A stretch of 36,064 nt of DNA, taken from contig UQWL01000022.1 in the NCBI GenBank assembly GCA_900544715.1, positions 1 through 36,064 of the forward strand. The letters run 5' to 3'. Shown one piece after another: positions 21,243 through 29,548 of this stretch; position 1 is the first letter of the stretch; each line of letters opens with the position of its first letter. This DNA is from an uncultured Oscillospiraceae bacterium. Lineage in GTDB: Bacteria > Bacillota > Clostridia > Oscillospirales > Acutalibacteraceae. The position numbers were made by a program, and so were the translations under genes. The notes under the pieces are model-generated. The model did not search any database and was not told the DNA's origin. It was given only the letters and a program-made list of their open reading frames with translations.

Positions 21243-22277
21243 ATGCAACGCATTCAAATAGGAAAGCTTTTTTCCATAGTTGGGCTGTTCATCAGTTTTG
21301 CAGTAGCTTGCGCTCTCCCCACGGGCGCGCAAGGCACGATAATCGGCACGGCGCAGGGGAATCTCTCCGTCCCGGATGCCGGGATCATTCCGCAAATTAC
21401 GGTTGGCGGGGAGGAGGCTTACAGCATGTTCGCCCATGCCGCCTTGCCTGAAAATACGCCGTTTCACCGTGCGGAATCCTATGAAGACGCTGGGATGGAG
21501 GCCCTTCTCTACGCTGGCTATCCCTTTGACGGCCTCGGGCTGCAAAAAAAATATGGGGTCTCAGGCGATTTTGCGCGCGTGATAACGCAGCAGGCCATCT
21601 GGTCCTATATTGAAGGCTGGCCGGTCGATTCGAGCGACGGCAGCATCCGCACGCGTTATATGAAGGATCTTCTACAGGCGGCGGAAAACCAAACGCCGCA
21701 GGAGCACCCCGTATCCATTTCGCCTGAGAGTCCGTCCTTCCGGCTCCAGGGCGGATTTTACCGCTCTGAAACGCTTAGCCTGACGCAGGCGGATGGCAGT
21801 GTCACCGTTCATCCGGAAAACGGCATACAGGTGTTGGCCGAGGATGGTTCCGCTGTGACAACGCTTCGCCAAGGGGACCGCTTTCTCCTTCTGGCGCCGG
21901 AAGGCCTGACAGAACTCTCTTTGCCTGTCACACACCTTTTTCAAGAGGTGGTAGCGGTGCACTATATCCCGGATACGGACAACCCCCAAATGGATCATCT
22001 CCTGCGGGCACAGGCGCAGGAGACGACACGCGGAGGGACCTGGCGCTTTCCCCTGCCGGAGCAGCCCTCAAGCACGGAGGAACTCAGCGTCTCCCACCCG
22101 CCGGAGACAACGCAGGCGCCTTCCTCCGCCCCCATCCCCACAGAAACAACGGCAATTGTTTCCCCCGATACTGGTGATGGCGGCACGCCGCTCACTGCCG
22201 CCGCACTGCTGGGCCTATGCTTTGTTGCATCGGGGCTGACCTTCTTTGGCAAACGGAGCAAAAACGGCACGCGGTAA
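21243..22277 (+). CDS. Sortase-anchored TQXA-domain protein lacking the thioester cysteine
   Basis: The protein has 344 residues. A signal peptide covers about residues 1-30. Residues 53-125 show the TQXA/thioester adhesin layout: a GGEEAYSMF segment, then LLYAGYPFDG and VITQQAIWSYI, which contains Thr115-Gln116-x-Ala118. In working thioester domains a Cys sits where this protein has Ser61 (AYS instead of AYC). The only cysteines are in the signal peptide and in the membrane helix, so the Cys-Gln bond cannot form. A Pro/Thr/Ser-rich stalk follows (about 260-306), then SPDTG (307-311), a hydrophobic helix and a basic tail, which is a sorting signal of the NPxTN/SPxTG kind. Start at 21243 is preceded by GGTGAT; this site is weaker than its neighbours. 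It stands alone. Confidence 0.82.
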   Translation: MQRIQIGKLFSIVGLFISFAVACALPTGAQGTIIGTAQGNLSVPDAGIIPQITVGGEEAYSMFAHAALPENTPFHRAESYEDAGMEALLYAGYPFDGLGLQKKYGVSGDFARVITQQAIWSYIEGWPVDSSDGSIRTRYMKDLLQAAENQTPQEHPVSISPESPSFRLQGGFYRSETLSLTQADGSVTVHPENGIQVLAEDGSAVTTLRQGDRFLLLAPEGLTELSLPVTHLFQEVVAVHYIPDTDNPQMDHLLRAQAQETTRGGTWRFPLPEQPSSTEELSVSHPPETTQAPSSAPIPTETTAIVSPDTGDGGTPLTAAALLGLCFVASGLTFFGKRSKNGTR

Positions 22278-22329
22278 TGCAAAAAACGGCTCTTCCTCTT
22301 TTAAAGCCCAAAGTTTGCGGCAAGGAACA

Positions 22330-22363
22330 GAAAAGCTGGCCGCAAGGCCGTTCCAGTTTTCTT
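22330..22363 (+). terminator. Probable terminator of the TQXA gene
   Basis: GAAAA-CTGG pairs with CCAGTTTTC with one bulged G, followed by TTTTCTT. A GGCC-GCAA-GGCC mini-hairpin lies inside and offers an alternative pairing. It ends 30 bases before the glyQS promoter. Confidence 0.5.
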
Positions 22364-22390
22364 CAGGCGGGCCTATGGCCCAGTTCCTCC

Positions 22391-22419
22391 TTGACATTTC
22401 AGGGCCTTTCCGCTATGAT
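22391..22419 (+). promoter_or_regulatory. Promoter of glycyl-tRNA synthetase
   Basis: TTGACA (22391-22396), 17-base spacer, TATGAT (22414-22419). The transcript leader is only about 35 nt, so there is no room for a T-box. Confidence 0.9.
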
Positions 22420-22460
22420 TTTACGGAAGAATAGGAAAGAATTTGGAAGGGGCCAATAGT

Positions 22461-23843
22461 ATGCTTTCGAATACGGAAAAGACGATGGAAAAGGTTGTCG
22501 CGCTGTGCAAAGCGAGGGGATTTGTTTATCCTGGCAGCGAGATTTACGGCGGCCTGTCGAACACCTGGGATTATGGCCCGCTGGGCGTGGAGTTTAAAAA
22601 CAACGTCAAGCGCGCATGGTGGAAAAAATTTGTGCAGGAGAGCCCCTATAACGTCGGCCTCGATTCTGCGATTCTGATGAACCCGCAAACGTGGGTCGCC
22701 TCGGGCCATGTGGGCGGCTTTTCCGACCCACTGATGGATTGCAAGGCCTGCAAAACGCGCCATCGTGCGGATAAGCTCATTGAAGACACGGGCGTGAACC
22801 CCGCCGGCTGGAGCTTTGAGCAGATGTCTGATTATATCAAGGAGCACAAAATCGTATGCCCGGAGTGCGGCGCGTGCGACTTTACGGATATCCGCAAATT
22901 CAATTTGATGTTTAAAACCTTCCAGGGTGTAACGGAGGATGCAAAAAACGAGCTGTATCTCCGTCCGGAAACGGCGCAGGGCATTTTCGTCAACTTCCCG
23001 AATATCCAGCGTACCACCCGCAGGAAGATCCCCTTCGGCGTGTGCCAGATCGGCAAATCCTTCCGCAATGAGATCACACCCGGCAACTTTACCTTCCGCA
23101 CGCGCGAATTTGAGCAGATGGAACTGGAATTTTTCTGCAAGCCCGGCACGGAGCTCGAGTGGTTCTCCTATTGGAAAGACTACTGCCACAAGTGGCTGCT
23201 CTCCCTCGGCATGCGGGATGAAAACCTCCGCCTGCGCGACCATGAGCAGAAGGAGCTTTCCCACTACTCCAATGCGACAACGGATTTTGAATACCTCTTT
23301 CCCTTCGGGTGGGGTGAATTGTGGGGCGTTGCAAGTCGCACGAATTTCGACCTGACGCAGCACCAGAACACCTCGGGCAAGAGCCTTGAATATTTCGACC
23401 AGACCACGAATGAAAAATACCTGCCTTATGTCGTCGAGCCGTCGCTCGGCGCAGACCGTGTGGCGCTCGCCTTCCTTTGCGACGCATACGATGAGGAAGT
23501 GGTGGATGCGGAAAAGAACGACACCCGCGTGGTGATGCACCTGCACCCGGCGCTCGCGCCGATGAAGGCCGCCATTCTGCCGCTCTCCAAAAAGCTCAGC
23601 GAGGGCGCGATGAAGGTGCATGACCTGCTTGCAAGGCGCTTCATGGTGGAGTATGACGACGCGGGCTCGATCGGCAAGCGGTACCGCAGGCAGGATGAAA
23701 TCGGCACGCCGATGTGCGTAACCTATGATTTCGACAGCGAGACGGACGGCTGCGTGACCGTGCGCGACCGCGACACGATGGAGCAGGTGCGTCTGCCGAT
23801 CGACGAGCTGACGGCGTTTATCGAGAAAAAGCTGGAGTTCTGA
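22461..23843 (+). CDS. glyQS: Glycyl-tRNA synthetase, single-chain class II type
   Basis: The protein has 460 residues, the dimeric single-subunit form. It charges tRNA-Gly with glycine in the cytosol. It opens with the GFVYPGSEIYGG segment and the WDYGPLG loop, then has a zinc-finger-like insert CKACKTRH...CPECGACDF. Class II motif 2 is RNEITPGNFTFRTREFEQME, and motif 3 is in YVVEPSLGADRVALAFL. The C-terminal anticodon-binding domain begins near VVMHLHPALAPMK. Start at 22461 with GGAAGGGG 8 bases upstream. Monocistronic, with a strong promoter and terminator. Confidence 0.97.
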   Translation: MLSNTEKTMEKVVALCKARGFVYPGSEIYGGLSNTWDYGPLGVEFKNNVKRAWWKKFVQESPYNVGLDSAILMNPQTWVASGHVGGFSDPLMDCKACKTRHRADKLIEDTGVNPAGWSFEQMSDYIKEHKIVCPECGACDFTDIRKFNLMFKTFQGVTEDAKNELYLRPETAQGIFVNFPNIQRTTRRKIPFGVCQIGKSFRNEITPGNFTFRTREFEQMELEFFCKPGTELEWFSYWKDYCHKWLLSLGMRDENLRLRDHEQKELSHYSNATTDFEYLFPFGWGELWGVASRTNFDLTQHQNTSGKSLEYFDQTTNEKYLPYVVEPSLGADRVALAFLCDAYDEEVVDAEKNDTRVVMHLHPALAPMKAAILPLSKKLSEGAMKVHDLLARRFMVEYDDAGSIGKRYRRQDEIGTPMCVTYDFDSETDGCVTVRDRDTMEQVRLPIDELTAFIEKKLEF

Positions 23844-23868
23844 AATCCATAAAGGATAGCCTATACAG

Positions 23869-23905
23869 GAAGGGCACACCGCAAAACCGCGGTGTGCCCT
23901 TCTTT
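23869..23905 (+). terminator. Terminator after glyQS
   Basis: A perfect 14-bp stem, GAAGGGCACACCGC (23869-23882) with 23889-23902, 6-base loop, followed by TTTGTT. The T run is short but the stem is very strong. Confidence 0.88.
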
Positions 23906-23932
23906 GTTGGTCAAATCGATAGCTGGAGCCAT

Positions 23933-25267
23933 TTACAGTGCCTTGTCAAGCCTCATTTTTACGAAAGCAAGCACCGCCGCGGCCGCATTTGCCGCCACGT
24001 AGGCCCACCACACGCCGTTCACACCAAGCAGGGGAGCCAGAAGAAATGCGGCGGGGATAAAAAACACCAGATTTGCGGCATACAGAAGGAATGCCCATAG
24101 CTTTTGCCCGACGGCCTGGCACGCCGCGCCGGACAGCATCGGCAGGGGCACAAAAATGAGCGCCCACGCTAGTATCCGCAGCCCCTCGCCGCCGCGGGCG
24201 ATCAGCTCGCGGCTATCGGTGAATAGGCGGATCAACGAGCCCGGAGTAACCTCCATGAGGAGCAGCAGGGCCAAGGCGTAGATCAGGCTGAGCATGGAGC
24301 AGAACCGGACTGTTTTTTTGACGCGCTCCGGCTTCCCGGCCCCAAAGTTATAGCCTACGATGGGGCTGAGCGCCTGCGTGATTGCCGTAAAGGGCATAAT
24401 GGCAAAGGTGATGATCTTGCTGATATAGGCATAGGTATTCACGGCGACTGTCCCGCCGGCATCCCGCAGGAGGTTGTTCAGCACGACGGACAGAATGGAG
24501 AGGCTGCCCATCTGGATCAGGGATGGCAATCCGATCGCCAGAATTTCGCGTATCCTGCGCAGGCTGCATTTCGCGCCCTTGAAGCTTTGCGTGGTAAAGC
24601 GCAGGAAAAACAGCACGCACATGCAGAAGCTTGTAAATTGGCAGGCCACCGTGGCCAGCGCGGAACCGCGCACGCCCCAGCCCAACACGAGGATAAACAC
24701 TGCATCCAGCACAATGTTGATGGAGATTGGGATCACCCAAATGAGCAATCCATACAGCATTTTACCTTCGGCGCGGATAATCGATGAAAAGCCGGTCGAA
24801 AACACATTGCCCAAAAGCAGGATGGTAAAATATTGCTTTGCATACGGAAGCAGCTCCCCCGTAACGCCCATCCCTTCCAGCAGCGGATTGAGTAGTGAAA
24901 GGCCAAGGATGGTGATGAGAAGCGCCGAGCTGTAAAAGGCGAGCATTGCATTCAGCGTGACTTCGCCCGCCTCCTGCTTTTTCCCCTCCCCCAGCTTCCG
25001 GGAGATGATGGAGGCCGCGCCGCCGCCCAGGGCGGTGGAGATTGCGCCCTGCAAAATGACGAACGGGAACACAACGGATATGCCGCCCATGGCGTTATCC
25101 CCTACGCCCCAGCTGACAAAAAGCGCGTCCGTCAGGGTGTAAACGGCATTGAGCAGCAGGGCGGCCAAGGTGGTCGCCGCAAAGCGGAGCACCAGGCGGG
25201 GGAGGGGCTCCTCCCCCAACGCGGCGGTAGCGGAGGGGGCGCCGATTTGTTTTGTTCTTTCCGTCAT
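23933..25267 (-). CDS. MATE-family efflux transporter
   Basis: The protein has 444 residues with about twelve membrane helices in two six-helix halves. Typical MATE features: LLLNAVYTLTDALFVSWGVG in helices 1-2, SIISRKLGEGKKQEA in the loop, and QALSPIVGYNFGAGKPERV in the second half. The family exports cationic drugs or metabolites using Na+ or H+ gradients. Start at 25267, two bases after the stop of the phosphotransferase gene; the ribosome binding site GGAGG is inside that gene's end with 12-base spacing, suggesting coupled translation. The pairing with an APH-fold phosphotransferase gives it a resistance-like context. Substrate unknown. Confidence 0.93.
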   Translation of the reverse strand: MTERTKQIGAPSATAALGEEPLPRLVLRFAATTLAALLLNAVYTLTDALFVSWGVGDNAMGGISVVFPFVILQGAISTALGGGAASIISRKLGEGKKQEAGEVTLNAMLAFYSSALLITILGLSLLNPLLEGMGVTGELLPYAKQYFTILLLGNVFSTGFSSIIRAEGKMLYGLLIWVIPISINIVLDAVFILVLGWGVRGSALATVACQFTSFCMCVLFFLRFTTQSFKGAKCSLRRIREILAIGLPSLIQMGSLSILSVVLNNLLRDAGGTVAVNTYAYISKIITFAIMPFTAITQALSPIVGYNFGAGKPERVKKTVRFCSMLSLIYALALLLLMEVTPGSLIRLFTDSRELIARGGEGLRILAWALIFVPLPMLSGAACQAVGQKLWAFLLYAANLVFFIPAAFLLAPLLGVNGVWWAYVAANAAAAVLAFVKMRLDKAL

Positions 25268-25269
25268 GG

Positions 25270-26247
25270 TTATTTCAGGCCTCCGAAAGCGCTTTGGTAA
25301 AACCACGCCGAGGAGAAAACGTTGCGCCACCAACCGAAGTGTGTTGGCGTGTAGCGGTAATATTTCTCCACCTCCTGGATCAGGCCCAGATACCCCTGCA
25401 TCACGGCATAGCGGATTTTTTCTTCCCGCGTTACGCGGATGGGCTCATCCGCCACGGCATTATATGCGGCAAGGGAAACTTTTTTCTGTTCCAGGGGTTT
25501 CTGCCATTCGAGGCATGCAAAATCCGCGATGCGGTCGCCCCAGAAGCTGCGCTCCGGGTCGATCCATGCATATTTGACCGCGCCGTTTTCCCGGCTGCAG
25601 ATGATATTTGGCCACCAGATATCAAAATTGACCATGCAGCATTCCGCTTTTTTTAAAATATCCTGATACCGGTCGATATAGGCGAGCAGCTTTTTACCGC
25701 GCTTTGATTTTTTCCCCACGCGCGCACAGTCATCCAGAAGCGACTGCGTCATTGCGCGGATTGCCTGATACCAGTCGTCATACAGGCCGTTTTGGAGATA
25801 ACCGAACCGGTCGTTTTTCACTTTGTGGATCTGAGCCGCCATGGTTGCCGTGATGGAACTGGCCTGCGCTTTCTCAGAGTCGGAAAAGTTCATCTGATCC
25901 AATTGTTTCCCGGAAAGCTTTTCCATAATGAAATAATCTGTAGGAAGCAGCTTGTGTTCAAAATCCTCAAAGTAGACCTCCGGCACCGTGATAGGCGTAT
26001 GTTCCCGCATCTGGCGGTACCAGAACACTTCAGCGCGCATCATCTCTTTTTCATACGTCATAACCGGAACATCCTGCGCTGGCGCGATCTTGAGCACATA
26101 GTCTTTCTCCTGTGTGGATACGGAAAACACGGCGTTATACTCCCCCGCGCCCAAAGGCGAAATGCCGGTAATCCCGCCGATTCCCGCTGCGCGGAAAATT
26201 TTTTCAATCTCCTTATTTTCAATTTTGTATTTGGTTTTGCTAATCAT
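25270..26247 (-). CDS. APH-family phosphotransferase with altered catalytic loop
   Basis: The protein has 325 residues with the aminoglycoside/choline-kinase-like fold. The nucleotide loop is SPLGAGEYNAVFSV, followed by YVLKIAP (ATP lysine) and a hinge FIMEKLSGKQL. The catalytic loop reads Asn207-Phe-Asp209-x4-Asn214 where most family members have His-x-Asp-x4-Asn, so the His is replaced by Asn while Asp and Asn remain. The metal motif IDPERSFWGD (Asp230) is intact. An unusual run of tryptophans follows the catalytic Asp. Ribosome binding site GGGAGGG 7 bases before the ATG. It is coupled to the MATE gene and divergent from an AraC-type regulator. A drug-inactivating and a small-molecule kinase role are both possible. 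Confidence 0.87.
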   Translation of the reverse strand: MISKTKYKIENKEIEKIFRAAGIGGITGISPLGAGEYNAVFSVSTQEKDYVLKIAPAQDVPVMTYEKEMMRAEVFWYRQMREHTPITVPEVYFEDFEHKLLPTDYFIMEKLSGKQLDQMNFSDSEKAQASSITATMAAQIHKVKNDRFGYLQNGLYDDWYQAIRAMTQSLLDDCARVGKKSKRGKKLLAYIDRYQDILKKAECCMVNFDIWWPNIICSRENGAVKYAWIDPERSFWGDRIADFACLEWQKPLEQKKVSLAAYNAVADEPIRVTREEKIRYAVMQGYLGLIQEVEKYYRYTPTHFGWWRNVFSSAWFYQSAFGGLK

Positions 26248-26352
26248 TCAAAATCCCTCCCGATTTTTTTATGAAATCAGCTATTGTGATTAGAATAGCA
26301 GAATGCGCTTGCAGTTGCATATTGTTTTTCAGCTTTTTCTTTTAATAATCCG

Positions 26353-26381
26353 TTGTTTTTCAACATGATTTTAGGTATAAT
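26353..26381 (+). promoter_or_regulatory. Promoter of the AraC-type gene
   Basis: TTGTTT (26353-26358), 17-base spacer, TATAAT (26376-26381). Predicted start of transcription is near 26388, which argues against the ATG at 26391 as the translation start. The opposite strand has a weaker extended -10 (TGC-TATTCT) for the phosphotransferase-MATE operon. Confidence 0.7.
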
Positions 26382-26435
26382 GGCCTCACAATGAGGGATC
26401 ATTTCAAAGACCGCCTGAGGCGCGAAAGGATGGTT

Positions 26436-27185
26436 ATGAAAATGAAACAGGGCGAGCTGCTGAATATCCAGATTCTACCCCAGGCGGATGATCCATCCTT
26501 TGAACAGCGGGAAAGCGGAATGGCGCATACCTCTTACCGGGAAGAAACCGCTTTTTTATCGGCGATTCAGCAGGGAGACGTCGAGCGGGTTAAACAATTG
26601 CTCGGGCAATATATCAAATCAGGCATCGTTGTGGGCCGCCTTTCCACCAATTCCATCCGGCAGATGCAGTATTGGGCGGTGTGCTGTGTGACGTTGGGGA
26701 CCAGATACGCCATCCAGGGTGGTTTGAATGAGATGCAGGCGTTTAACCTATCTGATCGCTATATTATGCAGATCGATCAATTCACGTCCGGGGAGGAAAT
26801 CATCAGCTTTCTGAATCAAATTGTTTTGGAAATTACGGGGCTGGTGCATGAAAATGCCCGCGGCAATTGCCCGGCGGCAATTCGAAAGTGCCTGGATTAT
26901 ATTGATCGGAATCTGCATGAATCAATCCGCCTCGCCGATTTGGCGGCGCTTGTGAACCTCAGCGGAGACTATTTGTCAAAGCTTTTTAAAAAGCATGTAG
27001 GCAAGCCGCTGCGGGAATATATTATTGAGCGGAAGCTCGAAACCGCAAAGGCGATGCTGCGTGGGGAATGCGATCAGAAGATGGTGGCCTATTACCTGGG
27101 CTTTTGCTCGCAGGCCTATTTTATCACCTGTTTCCGCAAAGCCTATGGCATCACGCCGCACCAATATGCCGCCCGGTTTGGCTGA
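26436..27185 (+). CDS. AraC-family transcriptional regulator
   Basis: The protein has about 249 residues. The C-terminal 100 residues are a double helix-turn-helix: YIDRNLHESIRLADLAALVN, then LSKLFKKHVGKPLREYI, and the second HTH with VAYYLGFCSQAYFITCFRKA and GITPHQYAAR. The N-terminal part (20-140) is a helical sensor domain also seen in YesN-like clostridial AraC proteins; it has no receiver or cupin signature. Start at 26436 fits AAAGGA with 6-base spacing; 26430 is nearly as good. It is divergent from the phosphotransferase-MATE operon and probably controls it. Ends with a terminator. Confidence 0.88.
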   Translation: MKMKQGELLNIQILPQADDPSFEQRESGMAHTSYREETAFLSAIQQGDVERVKQLLGQYIKSGIVVGRLSTNSIRQMQYWAVCCVTLGTRYAIQGGLNEMQAFNLSDRYIMQIDQFTSGEEIISFLNQIVLEITGLVHENARGNCPAAIRKCLDYIDRNLHESIRLADLAALVNLSGDYLSKLFKKHVGKPLREYIIERKLETAKAMLRGECDQKMVAYYLGFCSQAYFITCFRKAYGITPHQYAARFG

Positions 27186-27195
27186 GAAACAGCAC

Positions 27196-27239
27196 GCCGC
27201 CGCAAAAGCATCCCCAAGATGCTTTTACGGCGGCTTTTT
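27196..27239 (+). terminator. Terminator after the AraC-type gene
   Basis: GCCGCCG (27196-27202) with CGGCGGC (27228-27234), extended inside by AAAAGCATC/GATGCTTTT, followed by TTTTT. It lies between convergent genes and works rightward. Confidence 0.93.
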
Positions 27240-27249
27240 GTTTGGCACA

Positions 27250-28239
27250 TTAAAGAGCATTTACAACGCTGTCTGGCTGGAAACCATTGAAAATGCGCAC
27301 AACGTTTTCCCACATATGCCGGTGCGCGCGGCGGAAGCTGCTGGCGGTGATGCCGCCGAGGTGGGGCGAAAACACGATGCGATCCTCCACTTCCGGCGGC
27401 AGTTGCACCAACGGATGATCCGCAGGCACTGGCTCCGGGGATAGCGTGTCGAATCCCGCGCCCGCAAGGCGTCCGGAAAGAAGCGCTTCCCTTACGGCAA
27501 AATGATCGATCAGCTCGCCGCGGGCGGTGTTTACCAGATAGGCGCCTTCTCTCATTTTGGAGAGGAAGACTTCGTCCACCATGCCGCACGTCTGAGGTGT
27601 GACCGCCGCATGGAGGCTGACGATATCACAAATGGAAAGCAGTTCGTCGAGCGATAGCCAGGTGACGTGACAGGCTTCTTCCACCGCTGTATCTTTGCGG
27701 TGGGCGGAAGAATAGAATAATTCACATCCAAACGGGGCAAGGCGCTGCGCGGTGGCCCTAGCGATATTGCCGAAGCCGATCAGGCCGATTTTGCAATCCC
27801 CCAGTTCTGCGATCCCCTCGACCATGGCCTGTTCCTTCATTTGGATTTGACGGCCTTCCCGGACGGCGCGGTCGCCCGGGATCCCCCTGCGCAGCAGGGA
27901 CAGCATCAAAAAAATTGCCTGCTCAGCCACAGCGCCCGCATTGCAGCCCTGATTGTTGCAGACGAAAACGCCGCGTTCCCTTGCCGCAGAAAGATCAATG
28001 CCGTTGAATGCCACGCCCTCCGAGTGGATCATTTTGAGCTTTGGCATCCGCCGGATGAGATCGCCGTCTACCGTGCTGACCGCATCCGCCAGAAAAACCT
28101 CTGCATCTGGGCAGAGGGCGAGCCGTTCCCGATTGGTGCTGCCGAGTGGGCAGAAGGTGAGCGAAAGCCGGTCGAGTGGGACAAATTCCGGCAGATAGAC
28201 TTGATAGCGCTCCGGCGCGCCCTCGATGAGAATGTTCAT
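27250..28239 (-). CDS. D-2-hydroxyacid dehydrogenase family oxidoreductase
   Basis: The protein has 329 residues. The Rossmann motif is IGLIGFGNIARATAQRL. Catalytic residues are in NTARGELID (Arg), the GFDTLSPEP region (Glu) and FSPHLGG (His), as in phosphoglycerate and hydroxypyruvate reductases of the D-isomer type. No ACT domain is present, so it is not a full-length SerA. It reduces a 2-keto acid or oxidises a 2-hydroxy acid with NAD(P). Ribosome binding site GGAGGG 7 bases before the ATG. It follows the epimerase-like gene by 74 bases, in the left arm of the divergent sugar locus, with a hairpin in between. A sugar-acid substrate is my inference from context. Confidence 0.92.
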   Translation of the reverse strand: MNILIEGAPERYQVYLPEFVPLDRLSLTFCPLGSTNRERLALCPDAEVFLADAVSTVDGDLIRRMPKLKMIHSEGVAFNGIDLSAARERGVFVCNNQGCNAGAVAEQAIFLMLSLLRRGIPGDRAVREGRQIQMKEQAMVEGIAELGDCKIGLIGFGNIARATAQRLAPFGCELFYSSAHRKDTAVEEACHVTWLSLDELLSICDIVSLHAAVTPQTCGMVDEVFLSKMREGAYLVNTARGELIDHFAVREALLSGRLAGAGFDTLSPEPVPADHPLVQLPPEVEDRIVFSPHLGGITASSFRRAHRHMWENVVRIFNGFQPDSVVNAL

Positions 28240-28259
28240 ATCAGAACCCTCCGATGAAT

Positions 28260-28298
28260 CCGAAAAATCCCCCCACGGTAAGCGGAAGGATTTTTCGG
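28260..28298 (-). promoter_or_regulatory. Intercistronic hairpin between epimerase and dehydrogenase genes
   Basis: An 11-bp perfect inverted repeat, CCGAAAAATCC (28260-28270) with GGATTTTTCGG (28288-28298). No T run follows leftward, so full termination is unlikely. It may stabilise the upstream transcript end or lower expression of the second gene. Confidence 0.6.
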
Positions 28299-28313
28299 GA
28301 TAGTTTGATGATT

Positions 28314-29324
28314 TTATTCGCCCTTCATACCCAGCAGCTCCTGCGTGCCGTGGAAGGCATCCACAGAGAGCTTAACGGAATCATAAATGGCGGATTCGAT
28401 ATCATCCTCAGTGACGCCCAGCTCCACGCACCATTTCTTATCAATGAAGGTATTCATGCACATGATATCCGCCAGCCCGACGGGGTCAATGCCGCCCTCA
28501 ACATTTTTTTGCTGATAAACCTTTCGCATGTGCAGCCCAAAAAGCTGGAAAGACCATTTCGGGATATTGATGATCTTCCGGCCCGGCTGGCCCATCGCCT
28601 TGTGGACGATTTTCAGGAAGTCGTTCCAGGTGAGATTATAGTACCCAATCGGATAACAGTTTGCGCCGCGGTTGCACTCCGCCGCCCCGGCGATTGCCTG
28701 CCCGACCTGGCGGACGGTCACCATCGTAGTGCCGCCCTTCGGGTACATCGTGATTTTGCCCATCCCTTCAAGCTGCTCGATGAGGATAACCCACACAGGC
28801 TTACGGCCAGGTTGCGTGCCAAAGATATAGGGCAGCTCCAGCACGCACACGCTCATTTCATCATCCGCAAATGAGAGCGCGGATTGCTCCTGCGCAATCC
28901 TGCTGCGGATATAGGGGTGCTTGACGCAGAGATTCATCTCCGGGTGCTCCTTGGCGAAATAGGCGAAATAGGAGCCGAGCACAACGCAATTCTTCACACC
29001 GCACTCCTTGGCGATTCCCAGCAGCCGCTTGACGGGCCGGATGTTATATTTTTCATATGCCGCATAAACCGGTGCGGGGAATTCCACGCGCTCATCCACG
29101 CCCGCCGCAAAAATAAAGCAATCGCAGCCCGCCATCTTCTCCCGCAGCTCATCGTCGCTCATGGTCAGGTAATTCCCAAAAACGATGTCCATCTCCTCTG
29201 GGATCGGAGCGCCCTCCGGCAGGGGGGGCAGGGCGATGCTTTTGACCTGATGCCCGCGGGCAATGAGCTCCGCGGCCGCGGCGCTGCCCAAAAGGCCGGT
29301 GCCGCCAATCATAAATACGTTCAA
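28314..29324 (-). CDS. NAD-dependent epimerase/dehydratase-like (extended SDR) protein
   Basis: The protein has 336 residues. It begins with FMIGGTGLLGSAAAAELIARGH, the GGTGLLG cofactor loop of extended SDR proteins. A canonical catalytic YxxxK is not obvious: the segment VVLGSYFAYFAKEHPE could hold a shifted Tyr/Lys pair, so activity is uncertain. Later parts (TMVTVRQVGQAIAGA, NLTWNDFLKIV) fit the family. The start is TTG at 29324, with AGGAG 8 bases upstream and no ATG in a good place. First gene of the leftward arm. It is probably transcribed from the duplicated promoter module at 29433-29584. Substrate unknown, probably a sugar or sugar acid. Confidence 0.85.
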   Translation of the reverse strand: MNVFMIGGTGLLGSAAAAELIARGHQVKSIALPPLPEGAPIPEEMDIVFGNYLTMSDDELREKMAGCDCFIFAAGVDERVEFPAPVYAAYEKYNIRPVKRLLGIAKECGVKNCVVLGSYFAYFAKEHPEMNLCVKHPYIRSRIAQEQSALSFADDEMSVCVLELPYIFGTQPGRKPVWVILIEQLEGMGKITMYPKGGTTMVTVRQVGQAIAGAAECNRGANCYPIGYYNLTWNDFLKIVHKAMGQPGRKIINIPKWSFQLFGLHMRKVYQQKNVEGGIDPVGLADIMCMNTFIDKKWCVELGVTEDDIESAIYDSVKLSVDAFHGTQELLGMKGE

Positions 29325-29432
29325 GATTCTCTCTCCTTTTCTCAATTGATGTGTGGCTGCATTGATATTAGTTTATCGCCGGCGAAAGGGAACGTCAATA
29401 TCTGGGAGCAAACTTTTGGCCCGATTTTATCC

Positions 29433-29468
29433 ATGCTCCAAACATTCTGTTTGACGCTATTATGCCAT
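29433..29468 (-). repeat. Operator/promoter module, copy 1
   Basis: 36-bp unit, 30 of 36 bases identical to copy 2. It holds an imperfect palindrome (29435-29457), CAAACA-TTC-TGTTTG in the core. Read leftward it begins with TGG-CATAAT, an extended -10 box (CATAAT at 29459-29464). The palindrome covers the expected transcription start. Confidence 0.75.
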
Positions 29469-29548
29469 ACACAAAAATCTTCCCTCCGCAAAAAATGGCG
29501 TTGCCGCCGCGCGGCAGAAGGCGTTTCACGCCGACAGGCATTTTTCCA

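Noticed and set aside
22283..22460. T-box leader for glycyl-tRNA synthetase
   Set aside because: The promoter at 22391-22419 leaves a leader of only about 35 nt, and no T-box sequence (GGGTGGNACCGCG type) is present.
22413..23879. 488-residue leftward frame opposite glyQS
   Set aside because: Antisense to a near-complete, fully motif-supported synthetase. Its composition (many His, Arg, Gly) is typical of a shadow frame.
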